A DNA stretch of 64,000 bases from Planctomycetota bacterium (GCA_009691715.1 SIAN01000021.1:1-64000); one strand, 5' to 3'; counted from the first letter of the stretch, positions 1 to 8,490 are shown. Notes: generated from the letters alone by a model not told the origin. Numbers and translations: made by a program.

Positions 1-625
1 GCGCCGTGAGCGTGTCGTCCTGCTCGGCCGCGCGCAGCACGTCGAGCTCCGCCGCCGCGTGTGTGCGCTGCGTCGCGAGCTGCGCCAGCGACTTCGCCAA
101 CTCTTCCGCCGCCTGCAACTTGCGCTGCGCCGCGCCATCGCGCGCAGCGGCCAGCTCCTGCAACGCGCGCTCGGTCACGAGGTCCTGCTCGCGCAATGGC
201 CGCACGCGCGCCAGCTCGTCCTCGCCCCACTGGAGCTGCACCGCCGCTTCGTCGATCCGCGCTTGCGCCGCCCGACGCAATGCACTCCCCGGCGCTAGAT
301 CGCCGTCCAGCCGATCGATCGTCGCCTGCACACTCGATTGCTTGAGCGCCCGCGCCCGATCGCGCAACTGCACCAGCGGCGCGCCCGCGCGAACTTCCTC
401 ACCCTCCCTCGCGAAGATTCGCTCGACGATGCCCGGCCGCGCCGGCCGCAGCAGACGTCGCTCCCGCGGCTCGGTCCACCCGGTGGCGAACACCGTGGCG
501 ATCACCGGCCCGCGCACGACGAGACCGACGCGCACCTCGACCGGCTGCCCGAAACGCCGCCACGCCGCGAGCCCGCCCGCGCCAAGCAGCGCCAGCACCA
601 GCAGCCAGCCGACGACACGTCCCAC
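1..625 (-). CDS. Efflux periplasmic adaptor subunit (HlyD/RND membrane-fusion type), partial
   Basis: The C-terminal part lies beyond the left edge of the window. The visible 208 residues have an N-terminal membrane anchor at about residues 4-21, then a half lipoyl-like barrel (about 59-88, with RPARPGIVERIF and EGEEVRAGAPLVQL) and a long Ala/Glu/Arg-rich coiled coil from about 95. This order is typical of periplasmic adaptors that join an inner-membrane pump to an outer-membrane channel. I chose the GTG at 625 because GAGGAG lies about ten bases upstream. The family is clear from this pattern, but the substrate is unknown. The upstream minus-strand neighbour is a small broken lipoprotein gene. 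Confidence 0.8.
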   Translation of the reverse strand, partial: MGRVVGWLLVLALLGAGGLAAWRRFGQPVEVRVGLVVRGPVIATVFATGWTEPRERRLLRPARPGIVERIFAREGEEVRAGAPLVQLRDRARALKQSSVQATIDRLDGDLAPGSALRRAAQARIDEAAVQLQWGEDELARVRPLREQDLVTERALQELAAARDGAAQRKLQAAEELAKSLAQLATQRTHAAAELDVLRAAEQDDTLTA

Positions 626-730
626 GGGGCGAGCTCCTCGACACCACCGCGAAGCGTTCCCAAGTGCGCGACTCGCGTGCCAAACGAGAGTACGGCCGCC
701 GAGCCCACCGTCATCGCTGCTCTTGCCGCG

Positions 731-1058
731 TCAGAACAGGCGACCGCAGACCGCGAAGATCGCGAAGGAAACAGTGATCGGCGCAAGGGCCACGTCAACG
801 GCGATCGCGATCGGCGGCGGTGAAAACGCCTCACGCTCGCTCGTCGTGACGCGCCCGACAGTCTCGGCAAACATCGGTGCGCCAAGCCCGTCCTCGCGGC
901 GACTCATCAGCCCGCAGCGGTAGCCCACGCTCCACCTCGGTCACAACCTTCGTCGGCGCACGGTCCCACAGCGCCTCCGTCGCCAGGCAGCCGCAGAGGA
1001 GCTGCACGAGCGCGAGCGATGCAATCGAGGTGCCCGTTACCATCCGCCGAGACTCCAA
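731..1058 (-). pseudogene. Small exported lipoprotein-like protein, split by a +1 frameshift
   Basis: The first frame runs from ATG 1058 and gives a hydrophobic leader ending in LLCGC, a possible lipobox, followed by LATEALWDRAPTKV. It then loses sense. A second frame, entered around 925, continues to a stop at 731 and ends with two hydrophobic stretches (FSPPPIAIAVDVALAP and ITVSFAIFAV). The leader plus C-terminal hydrophobic layout resembles YceK/YidQ-type small lipoproteins. The two frames differ by one extra base. This could be a genuine lesion or a sequencing error. It precedes the efflux adaptor on the same strand. Confidence 0.45.
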
Positions 1059-1081
1059 TCCGTTCGCCTCAGGAACGAAAA

Positions 1082-1531
1082 ATGACGCCGTTGGGCCGCC
1101 GATTCACGCCGATCGCATCGCTCGCACTCGCTGCGCTCGCGACTGCCGGCTGCAGCTCCATCCCGCTCGAAGGCCGCGCCCGCATCGAACGCGCCCTCCC
1201 TGAGCAGGCCCGCGCCCTCCCCACCGCCGCGATCGCCCGCGCCACCGTCCACGACGACACGTACGCCTCGATCCAGCTCATCCGCATCAGCGAACCGATT
1301 GCGCTCCATCGCCACCTGCAGAGCGAGGAGATCGTCTACCTGCTGAGCGGAGCCGGGGTGCTCCACCTGCGAGGCGAAAACGTCGAACTCTGCGCCGGCG
1401 ACCTCGCCGTCATCCCGCGCAACACCCCGCACGGCTTCACGCCGACGGGCGCGGAGCCAGCCGTCGTGCTGTCGACGTTCGTGCCGCCGTTCATCGACGG
1501 CGATCGGGTGATGGAGGCGGAGGGGCGCTGA
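1082..1531 (+). CDS. Cupin-domain lipoprotein
   Basis: This 149-residue protein starts at ATG 1082. An earlier in-frame ATG at 1019 would place the signal peptide internally, so I rejected it. Residues 7-24 form a lipoprotein signal peptide ending in ATAGC, with Cys24 the likely lipidated residue. The rest is a single small cupin barrel: His76, His78, Glu82 or Glu83 and His117 (in PRNTPHGF) fit the two-histidine, Glu, His metal site. The ligand is not identifiable from sequence. It lies alone, divergent from the frameshifted lipoprotein gene. Confidence 0.8.
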   Translation: MTPLGRRFTPIASLALAALATAGCSSIPLEGRARIERALPEQARALPTAAIARATVHDDTYASIQLIRISEPIALHRHLQSEEIVYLLSGAGVLHLRGENVELCAGDLAVIPRNTPHGFTPTGAEPAVVLSTFVPPFIDGDRVMEAEGR

Positions 1532-1693
1532 ATCGAGTGCCGAGTCGAGCCCTCCGTGGCGGCACCGATCCGAGTCAGCAGCCCACCGTCAGTACCGCCG
1601 AATTTGTCCTCACCTCACGTGTCAGGGCGCGATGGCGATCGCGCTGCAGGCTCTCCAACCGTCACCCCTGGTCACACGGCTACGGCGCGACGG

Positions 1694-2520
1694 TCAGGGT
1701 GCGACGGTCAGCATCTCATCGGCGCCGTAGACCAGCTTGCCGTTGAAGCCGATGGCGTAGGCCTTCAAGGTGTAGGTGTGTCCGCCGGCTCGGTCGGGGA
1801 TCTTGTCCTGGATGCTGATCTGGACGAGCGAGTCGGTCGGACCGAGGACGAGCCACGAAAAGATCGAAACGCCGTCGACGGCGACGAGCGCGAGGCCGGC
1901 GCAGTTGCCGGGGATCGTCGCACCGATGATCACGTCGACTAGGTCTCCCTCGTCAACGTCGTGATCGCTCAATCGCAGGAAGATGGAATCCATCGTCAAG
2001 CACTCGACGCGACCCTGATCGTCGATGCCACCGGCGGAGCAACCCGGCGTGCTGAACACGAGGTCCGGCTTCTTGTCCCCGGTGATGTCGGCACCACCCG
2101 CGACGGCGCCACCAATGCTGTCGTCCGCCGATTTGCCTTTCCAGAAGTCGAGCAGGTTTCCGCGATTGCCAGAGTCGAGGGACTTTCCGCGGACCTACTT
2201 CCCGCGACTCTTCAGCGTGATGCAATTAACCCGGTCGATTCATGATCCCCGTTGCGAGGCGACGGGATGTTGGTCCAGGACGAGGAGAAAATGCGTGGCT
2301 CCAACGATGCGGGCTTGTAGGCCCGCTGAGGAAGGAACACGCGTTTTCGACGTTGCGAAGCACGTTCTAGTACTGGGCCGACAGACCGAGCCGCAGCAGG
2401 GGTTGCATGAATCGCTCGGGTTAAGCGACACGTCGCCGTCCACGAACGTCACACGCACGTTGTAGCCGTCGGTGCAATTCAGCTGAATTGCCACGGACAA
2501 GCTCGCGTGGCGCTCAGGCA
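1694..2520 (-). pseudogene. Decayed FG-GAP/VCBS-type exported protein gene, interrupted by a TIR element
   Basis: From 2194 down to the stop at 1694 the frame reads a beta-propeller-like sequence with AGGADITGDKKPDLVFS, a typical FG-GAP calcium-binding repeat. It has no start codon of its own. The same frame continues upstream through a TAG at 2197-2195, then a 191-bp inverted-repeat element at 2230-2420, and beyond it protein-like sequence (VAIQLNCTDGYNVRV, FVDGDVSL). Removing the element and one TTAA joins FVDGDVSL to NCITLKSRGK in frame. Further upstream at least one more frame change is needed. I read this as the 3' remnant of one extracellular or adhesin-like gene, now dead. Confidence 0.6.
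2230..2420. mobile_element. MITE-like inverted-repeat element, copy 1 (191 bp, TTAA flanks)
   Basis: The left end reads CCCGGTCGATTCATGATC. The reverse complement of the right end reads CCCGAGCGATTCATGCAA, so the termini are near-perfect inverted repeats of about 22 bp. Both sides are flanked by TTAA (2226-2229 and 2421-2424), as expected for a 4-bp target duplication. The centre holds an 8-bp hairpin around GCGGGCTTGTAGGCCCGC. It encodes no transposase. A second copy at 36933-37107 shares the termini and much of the interior. Four-base duplications of YTAR type are made by some IS5-family elements, so mobilisation in trans is plausible but is an inference. Confidence 0.75.
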
Positions 2521-2703
2521 ACCCACACGTAAGTCTGAGGACGCCCCTTTGCGACCGAGCAGAACGTCGCTCGAAACCTTGCCGGCGCAGATGCCGGAAA
2601 GGTAACTCGATCGGACTTCTCCGCAAGCACCCGGGCAAGGTCTCGGGCGACGGCCCGGGCGAGGATCTCAATCGACTTTCGCAACGAGCGGTGGCAATCC
2701 CCC

Positions 2704-3801
2704 CTACCGCTTCACCCCCACCACCACCGCATACGTCCGCAGTTCCCGCGTCACAACGCGATGGAAGTGCTTCGGCATTCGCTCCATGAACCACTCGGGC
2801 TGCTTCGTGACGAATTGGGCGCGGCCGGCCTGTTTGAGCGTGCGAACGGCGGCGCGGACGAAGAGTTCGCTGATCTTGTGATGCGAGTAATAGGGCGGGT
2901 TGCCGAGGAAGAGGTCAAACGTGCCGGCACCTTCCACTTCACCGTCGGCGCAGGCTTGGGTGGTGAAAGTGGTGAGGCCGTTCTTTTCGGCGCCACGGCG
3001 GGCGCAATCGGCGGCGCGGGGCATCGAGTCGACGGCGTGCACGACGACGTTGTGGGCGCGGAAGGCCGCGGCGAGACCGACGGCGCCGGCGCCGCAGCCG
3101 TAGTCGATGACGCGCCCGCCGCTGTCGACGAAGTCACGGACCAGGCCGTTCTCGCCGGTCTCTTCGAGCGATTCGATCAGCGCGCGCGCGCCGAGGTCGA
3201 GCCGGCGATGGCTGAAGACGCCGGGCCGGCTCACGACGGGAATCAGGCGATCGCGATCGCGGAACGCGAACTCGCACCCGAACTCCTTCACCTTCTTCAG
3301 CGGCGTGCGCTTGATGCCGGAGTAGGCGATGGCGTCGTCCGCCGTGTGGCGCGAAAAGCGGGCGCCGAACAGCGCTTCCATGCGACCGGCGACCCAGTGA
3401 TCGCGCGGCTCGTCGACGCTGGCGTAGAGGCGGCCGCCATCGGCGAGCTGCACGTAGGCATGTTGCAGCAGTTCCCACGCGAGTTCTGAGTCAGCGCCGG
3501 CGCGCAGCGGGATCATCGCGACGTCGAACGGCCCGCTCGGCAGATCGGCGGCGCAGTCGATCACGAGGTTCGCGGGCACTGTGCCATCGCGGGCGACGGC
3601 GGCGTCGCGCGCCGCTTCCGCCATGAAGAGATCGAGGAAGGTGCAGGTCACCTTGCGCTCGGGCGCCATCGCGGCGGCCGCCGCCGCGAGCTGGCCGCGA
3701 CCCGGCGACGTCGACCAGATGCGCGCGTCGCTTTTCACGCCGTCGAGCAGGCTGAACAGCAACGCCTCGGACGCTCGCGTCGGCTCGCCGTCGCCCGTCA
3801 C
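2704..3801 (-). CDS. Class I SAM-dependent methyltransferase, RsmC/RlmG-like
   Basis: This 365-residue protein has a poorly conserved N-terminal half and a C-terminal Rossmann methyltransferase domain with DYGCGAG at 233-239 (SAM loop), HAVDSMPRA near 255-263 and NPPYYSHHK from 301 (catalytic N-P-P-Y of base-amino methyltransferases). A degenerate N-terminal half plus a C-terminal NPPY domain matches RsmC and RlmG, which make m2G in 16S and 23S rRNA. The exact target is not decided here. It starts with GTG at 3801, overlapping the TGA of the upstream kinase gene by four bases (GTGA), so translation is probably coupled. Confidence 0.8.
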   Translation of the reverse strand: MTGDGEPTRASEALLFSLLDGVKSDARIWSTSPGRGQLAAAAAAMAPERKVTCTFLDLFMAEAARDAAVARDGTVPANLVIDCAADLPSGPFDVAMIPLRAGADSELAWELLQHAYVQLADGGRLYASVDEPRDHWVAGRMEALFGARFSRHTADDAIAYSGIKRTPLKKVKEFGCEFAFRDRDRLIPVVSRPGVFSHRRLDLGARALIESLEETGENGLVRDFVDSGGRVIDYGCGAGAVGLAAAFRAHNVVVHAVDSMPRAADCARRGAEKNGLTTFTTQACADGEVEGAGTFDLFLGNPPYYSHHKISELFVRAAVRTLKQAGRAQFVTKQPEWFMERMPKHFHRVVTRELRTYAVVVGVKR

Positions 3802-4511
3802 TTCGTGTCGTTCCAGAGCGCGATGCCGCCGAGGATCCCGTATTCGTTCGGCACCACCTCGACGCCTGCCGGCAGCTTCCAGTCGATCAGGCGCGCGTTG
3901 CCACCGCCGAGGCAGAGCCGCCGCGGCCAGAACGCGCGCTCGATCTGCGCGATGGCAAGCTTCACGCGCTTCTTCCAGCGCCGCTTGCCGACTCGATCAA
4001 GCGCCTTCTGGCCGAGCTGCTCTTCGTAGGTCTCGCCCTTGCGCAACGCGTGGTGGCCAAGCTCGAGGTTGGGCACCAGCTTGCCGTCGACGAAGAGGCC
4101 CGAGCCGACGCCGGTGCCGAGCGTCACGGTCAACTCGACGCCGATGCCATGGATGGCGCCGTAACCCTGCATGTCGGCGTCGTTCAGCACGCGCGTCGGC
4201 TTCTTCAGCTTCTTCTGCACCGCCGCCTGCAGGTCGAAGCCGCTCCAGCGACCGTCGAAGTTGACCGCCGTCAGCACGCAACCATCGCGGATCACGCCAG
4301 GGAATCCCACCGAGACGCGATCGAAGGCGCCGGACTTCTCCGCCACCGCCGCGACCGCCGCGACCGCCGCGACCACCGCCGCCGGCGTCGCTGGCCGCGG
4401 CGTCGGCAGCTTGATCCGCTCGGCGAGCGGCTTGCCCTTCGGATCGAGCGGCATCGCCTTGATGTTGCTGCCGCCGACATCGATCGACAGCGTGACCGGT
4501 CCCTTGCTCAT
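3798..4511 (-). CDS. ppgK: ROK-family kinase, polyphosphate glucokinase-like
   Basis: This 237-residue protein has the ROK phosphate-binding loop DVGGSNIK (11-18), catalytic-type LNDADMQGYG with Asp111, LGTGVGSG (131-138) and DGKLVPN followed by ELGHH (about 142-154). The last pair, the short length and the WPRRLCLGGG segment resemble polyphosphate/ATP glucokinases, which phosphorylate glucose with polyphosphate. I used ATG 4511, preceded by GGAGGGACGG. A GTG at 4562 would overlap the upstream stop and add 17 residues, and remains possible. A short GCG-ACC-GCC repeat gives an Ala/Val run near 46-57. It is the middle gene of a three-gene overlapping operon. Confidence 0.78.
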   Translation of the reverse strand: MSKGPVTLSIDVGGSNIKAMPLDPKGKPLAERIKLPTPRPATPAAVVAAVAAVAAVAEKSGAFDRVSVGFPGVIRDGCVLTAVNFDGRWSGFDLQAAVQKKLKKPTRVLNDADMQGYGAIHGIGVELTVTLGTGVGSGLFVDGKLVPNLELGHHALRKGETYEEQLGQKALDRVGKRRWKKRVKLAIAQIERAFWPRRLCLGGGNARLIDWKLPAGVEVVPNEYGILGGIALWNDTK

Positions 4512-4558
4512 CCGTCCCTCCGACTCCGCGGGAACGGCGGATCGTAGCTCGTCGCCGT

Positions 4559-6181
4559 TCACTTCCCCGCGGCTGGGAGCTCGAGATCGCCGAGGTCGAC
4601 TTCGGCTGGAACGACGGCCCCGCTTGCGTCGCCGCTCGGCTCGTCGAGTTCGCGTTCGAGGAGCAGGCTGCCGGCCATGCCGGGCTGCGTCAGTTCGAGC
4701 ACGAACGGCCGCCCGGTCGGCACCTGCGCCAGCCGGAACCGCCCGTCGCGCTCCACCACCGCTTCGTCGAGCAGGAGGCGCGACGGCCCGTCACGCAGTT
4801 GCACCACGTGGACGCCGATCTCCGGCTGCACCAGTGCCGGCAGCCGGCCGACCACGTCGCAGCCGGACCGCATCGCGAACGACAGCACCTCCCCGCCATT
4901 CGCCGCATCGAGCTTCACGTCGTGGACGCTCGCCGCGCGCCGCGCTGCCTTCAGCACGATCCAGAGCGGCTCGATCGCCGGCAAGGCGAGTGCGAGGCGA
5001 CCCGCGGCATCGGTGAGTCCCGCGGCAACGCCGCGCTCGCCGTTCACGTCGCGCGTCATCGCCTCGACCGAGATTCCGGGAGCGGGCGCGCCGCCCACGG
5101 TCACGACGATCGCGGCGTCGATCAGCACGGGAAAACGCAGCTCGACGGTGGTGGTGCGACCGGCGTCGCTCTCCCCCGCCGCATGCGGGAGCTCGAGGCC
5201 AAGCGTGCCGAGCGCGCGATGGTCGGCACGCAATCGGACCGCGCACGGCCATGGCCACGGGATCTCGAAGCGGCCGTCGGCAGCGCTGATCGCGGCCAAT
5301 GCGACGATCGACCGTTCGCGCGACGCGTGCAGCGCAAGGAAGAGCGCGTTCGCGGCGGGATCGACCGGCGCCATGTCGCCGACGCGGTAGCGCGGCACCA
5401 CGCGGACTCCGGCAGCCGGCGCACCTGTGGGATCGAACGCTCGACCGACGACCACGCCGCCGCGAGCGGCCGACCGCAGGAGGATCGCATGGCCGCGCTC
5501 TTCTTCGATCAAGGCCGGGCTGAATCCGCTGGCAAGCGCGAACAGCGCGTCGGCCGCGACGCCTTCGCGCTCCGGCCGCAGGAAACTCGCGCGACCACTC
5601 GCGTCGCTGGTGGCGAGCAGCACGCCGCTCTCCTGGCGGATCGCGACGCCGGCGATCGGCGCGAGCGTGCCTTCGGCCTGGAACAGCCGCTCGATGCGAT
5701 GGGCGCGCACGAGGCTCAGCTTGAACGGCTGGTCGAGGCGGCCGATGGTCGTCGCCGGAGACCCGGACGCGAGGCACCAGCCGTCGCCCTGCAGCTCGAC
5801 GCGCAGCGGCAGTTCGGGCTCGCGCACCGGCAGCGTGAGCGGCCAGACGAACTGGGGACGCGGGCGCGCTTCCGTGACGGTGATGTCGAACGGCCGCTCG
5901 GCGCCATCGCGCGCGCGCAGCCGCAGCACCAGCGGGGCGCCGGTGGTGCCGCTCTTTAGCCCGAGCTTCACTTCGACCCGCAGGGCCGCGCCCACTGGCG
6001 AGATCTTGTCGGCGCTCGTGTCAGCGGGAGGCGCCGCGGGGTTTGCGGCGAGGAACGTCGCCGCGATGCGCGAGTCGAGCTCAGCCTGAGCGGCAGTGGC
6101 TGCGTGCGAGCGCCAAGCCGACCAACCAAGCAGCCCGAGGGCGATGACGACTGCGGCGAAGAGTCGGGAGCGGGAGATCAT
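4559..6181 (-). CDS. Exported carboxypeptidase-regulatory-like domain protein
   Basis: The 540-residue protein has an N-terminal hydrophobic segment (about 6-20, a signal or anchor) and then beta-rich domains. Segments such as VVGRAFDPTGAPAAGVRVVP and later AAGLTDAAGRLALALP follow the CarboxypepD_reg pattern, in which a beta sandwich begins with G-x-V/A-x-D-x-x-G-x-P. Such domains are structural modules on secreted or periplasmic proteins. No catalytic motif is visible. It heads a minus-strand operon with the ROK kinase and the methyltransferase. Its stop codon overlaps a GTG of the next frame. Confidence 0.7.
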   Translation of the reverse strand: MISRSRLFAAVVIALGLLGWSAWRSHAATAAQAELDSRIAATFLAANPAAPPADTSADKISPVGAALRVEVKLGLKSGTTGAPLVLRLRARDGAERPFDITVTEARPRPQFVWPLTLPVREPELPLRVELQGDGWCLASGSPATTIGRLDQPFKLSLVRAHRIERLFQAEGTLAPIAGVAIRQESGVLLATSDASGRASFLRPEREGVAADALFALASGFSPALIEEERGHAILLRSAARGGVVVGRAFDPTGAPAAGVRVVPRYRVGDMAPVDPAANALFLALHASRERSIVALAAISAADGRFEIPWPWPCAVRLRADHRALGTLGLELPHAAGESDAGRTTTVELRFPVLIDAAIVVTVGGAPAPGISVEAMTRDVNGERGVAAGLTDAAGRLALALPAIEPLWIVLKAARRAASVHDVKLDAANGGEVLSFAMRSGCDVVGRLPALVQPEIGVHVVQLRDGPSRLLLDEAVVERDGRFRLAQVPTGRPFVLELTQPGMAGSLLLERELDEPSGDASGAVVPAEVDLGDLELPAAGK

Positions 6182-6193
6182 GACGGCGGGACG

Positions 6194-7009
6194 TTAGCTC
6201 GCGCGCGCGCCGGCGAGGTGCAGCAGCCCGCGATTCGCGAGTTCCGTTGCAAGGCCGCGCGACCAGCGGTCGGGCACGGCGCGGGCCGGATGCTCGAACG
6301 CGAGGACGCGCTCTGAACCGAGCGCGGCGCGCAGTGGCGTGCCGATCGCGGCGTCGACATCGCGGCCGAGCAGCACAACGCCGCGCGGATCGAGCAGGCG
6401 GATCGCCTCGTCGACGGTGGCCGCACGCGCCGCGTCGAAACGCGCAAGGAACGCGCGCGCAGCGTCAGTCGTGGCGCCGCGCGATCGGAGGCGGCGGAGC
6501 AGATCGGCGGGAGTCTGGTTGGCGCCGCTTTCGGGGTCGATGAAGAGCAATGGGCAGGGATTGACGACGGCGAGCTCGCGGAACGCAGCCTCGGCGCTGC
6601 CGAAGGCATGTGCGAGGAAGCGGTAGACGCGGACGGACGACGACTCGAAGGTGCGAGTGAGGAAGGGGCGCAGCGATGGCGGCGCGAGGCCGGGCAGCGC
6701 GAGCGGCTCGCCGATGCGCTGCAGCTCCGCCGTGAGGCGAGGCAGCTGCGCCTGCAGTCGTTTCAGATCGGTGAAAGGGATGCCGGTCTGCGCCATTCCG
6801 TAGGGACCGGGGTTGAGTCCGCAGATCAGCAGCGGGCGTTCGCCGAGCGGGTAGCAGCGCCGGAATCGGGAGTGCCAGCGCTCGCCGTATTGGCCGGGAT
6901 TGAAGACCCGCCAGCCGGTGGCGGCGGCGATCTGGCGAGCGATCGGGGCGAAGCGACGGGCGCTGGCGCGCCAACATTCGCCGAGAGGATCGATGGTCTC
7001 GCGGGTCAT
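6194..7009 (-). CDS. Uracil-DNA glycosylase, SMUG1-like
   Basis: The 271-residue protein carries NPGQYGERWH (37-46) and GLNPGPYGMAQTG (64-76), the G-x-N-P-G-P-x-G-M active-site motif of SMUG1-type uracil-DNA glycosylases that start base excision repair of uracil. A late FEHPARAV segment fits the second catalytic loop (H-P-S-P-like). I started at ATG 7009 because the longer open frame upstream is Arg/Ser/Pro-rich nonsense. It diverges from the redoxin gene, with 181 bp between starts. Confidence 0.82.
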   Translation of the reverse strand: MTRETIDPLGECWRASARRFAPIARQIAAATGWRVFNPGQYGERWHSRFRRCYPLGERPLLICGLNPGPYGMAQTGIPFTDLKRLQAQLPRLTAELQRIGEPLALPGLAPPSLRPFLTRTFESSSVRVYRFLAHAFGSAEAAFRELAVVNPCPLLFIDPESGANQTPADLLRRLRSRGATTDAARAFLARFDAARAATVDEAIRLLDPRGVVLLGRDVDAAIGTPLRAALGSERVLAFEHPARAVPDRWSRGLATELANRGLLHLAGARAS

Positions 7010-7190
7010 CTGGCCGAAGCTAATGTCCGCCGCCTCGTTCGACGATTGCCGTGATTGCGATCGGTGGGATTGCGATCGGCATGGCGGGTGGAACGAGCGC
7101 GGTCGATCCGCGTATCGGGGCGGGCCTCGGGGCTCGAAAGATCTTGAAGGATGCGGACGGCAACGATGCCGCCGCCCGATGGAGGTGCGA

Positions 7191-8354
7191 ATGCGGAATT
7201 GGCTGCTGATTGCCGGCGCGATCGCGCTGCTCGGAGGCGGACTCCAGGCGGGCGTCATGGCGGGCGTCATGGCGGGCGACGACTCGCTCGAGAAGATCCA
7301 GAAAGAGTTGAACGTCGTCTACGCGCGCGGCGCGAAGAAGGGCCCTGACCTGACCGAGGTCGAGCGGCTGGTCGTGCGCGCGATGGACATCGGCATCGAC
7401 CACAAAGGCGAGGAGGCGGGGTTCGACGCCTATGCATTCATCCTCGACGTATCGGGTGCGCTCGGCGAGGAGCGCCACGTCGGCCTCTACACCGAGGTGA
7501 TGGACGCGCTGATCGAGAGCTGGCTCGACGACGATCGGCTCGGTGCGGTGGTGCTGTCGCACATGAGCCTCAACTATTCAGTCGCGGTGTTGAAGAAGCC
7601 GGCGGCCGAATACTTCGCGTGGGTCGAGCGCGACTCGAAAGCGAAATCGGTGAAAGCGGCGTGCGCGTTTCTGCGAACGAATGAGACGGTGAACGCGGTC
7701 GCGACGGCGGCGGACGCGAAGACGGTGATTGTCAAGCTCGAAGCGCTGAAGAAGGAGTACGGCGAGCTGGCGGCCAACTACGGTCGCACCTACGGGCAGA
7801 TGATCGACGAGCAGATCGAGACGCTGAAGGTGATCGGCAGCCCGGCGAAGGAGATCGCGGGCAAGGACCTCGACGGCGTCGCGTTCAAGCTGTCGGACTA
7901 CAAGGGCAAGGTCGTGCTGCTCGACTTCTGGGGGTACTGGTGAGGCCCTTGCCGGGCCATGTTCCCGCACGAGCGGTCGCTCGTGGAAAAGCTGAAGGAT
8001 GCGCCGTTCGCCCTAGTCGGCGTCAACAGCGACGACAACTTCGAAGAGCTGAAGAAGAAGGAGTACGTCGAGGAGAAAATCACCTGGCGCAGCTTCCAGA
8101 ACCGCGGCGGTGAGAAGGCAATTGATCAACAAACGATCGCGGATGACTGGGGCGTGCAGGGTTGGCCGACGCTCTACCTGATCGATGCCGCGGGCAACGT
8201 CCGCAAGAAGTGGTCGGGAAGCCCCGGTGACGAGATCCTCGACGCGGCGATCGAAAAGTTGGTGGCTGAGGCGAACGGCGGCGGCGTGAAGTCAAGCAAC
8301 GCCAAGCCCGCCGCGCCGAAGAAGGACGCGAAGAAGGGGAAGAGCGGCAAGTAA
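7191..8354 (+). CDS. TlpA/thioredoxin-like redoxin with predicted selenocysteine (UGPC active site)
   Basis: If TGA at 7941-7943 is read through, this is a 387-residue protein. A hydrophobic signal or anchor (about 4-20) is followed by a helical N-terminal region of about 200 residues. The thioredoxin-fold domain then begins at DLDGVAFKLSDYKGKVVLLD, continues with FWGYW, the TGA codon (residue 251) and GPCRAMFPHERSL (Cys254), and closes with GVNSDD and the cis-Pro region VQGWPTLYLID. The tail is Lys-rich. TGA stands exactly where TlpA proteins have the first Cys of W-C-x-x-C. The frame is open on both sides of it. Start ATG 7191 has GGAGG six bases upstream. A standard gene caller would split it at 7943 and restart at ATG 7959. 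Read as Sec, it would be a periplasmic thiol/selenol oxidoreductase. A TGC-to-TGA error or mutation is the alternative. Confidence 0.8.
7944..7986 (+). promoter_or_regulatory. Candidate bacterial SECIS element downstream of the in-frame UGA
   Basis: A perfect 7-bp stem, CACGAGC (7968-7974) with GCTCGTG (7979-7985), closes a GGTC tetraloop at 7975-7978, which begins 32 nt after the UGA. The E. coli fdhF SECIS also presents GGUC in its apical loop, where SelB contacts it. Directly after the UGA a second small hairpin, GGCCC paired with GGGCC around TTGCC (7944-7958), is also present. Position inside the coding sequence and loop sequence both fit a bacterial SECIS. Folding with a dedicated SECIS model was not possible here. 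Confidence 0.65.
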
Positions 8355-8364
8355 GCCGCCCGCC

Positions 8365-8428
8365 GGTGACGAAAACGACGATCTGATCCGACCAGCTGAT
8401 CCAGACACAAAACGTCGGTTTCGTCACC
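8365..8428 (+). repeat. Family A hairpin repeat, copy A1 (expanded loop)
   Basis: The arms GGTGACGAAAACGAC and GTCGGTTTCGTCACC enclose a loop in which CTGATCC is partly duplicated, giving 64 nt instead of 51. It lies 10 bp after the stop of the redoxin gene. Among the nine copies it is the only length variant. Confidence 0.85.
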
Positions 8429-8450
8429 CCTGCAGCCGTATGAACGGATC

Positions 8451-8490
8451 GACCGGCCCCGCGTCTCACGGCGCGGGGCCGGTTCGCTTT
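8451..8490 (+). terminator. Rho-independent-type terminator after the redoxin gene
   Basis: GACCGGCCCCGCG pairs with the segment CGCGGGGCCGGT at 8472-8483 around an 8-nt loop, giving a 12-bp GC-rich stem. It is followed by a short weak T tract (TTCGCTTT). It sits between the redoxin gene and the metallophosphoesterase gene, which share the plus strand. Confidence 0.6.

Noticed and set aside
6..923. Long plus-strand open frame at the left edge
   Set aside because: Its translation is Ser/Arg/Ala-rich without domains. The minus strand encodes a clear efflux adaptor in the same region.
7944..7958. Terminator immediately after the redoxin TGA
   Set aside because: The GGCCC/GGGCC hairpin has only five pairs and no T tract, and the coding frame continues with conserved thioredoxin sequence.
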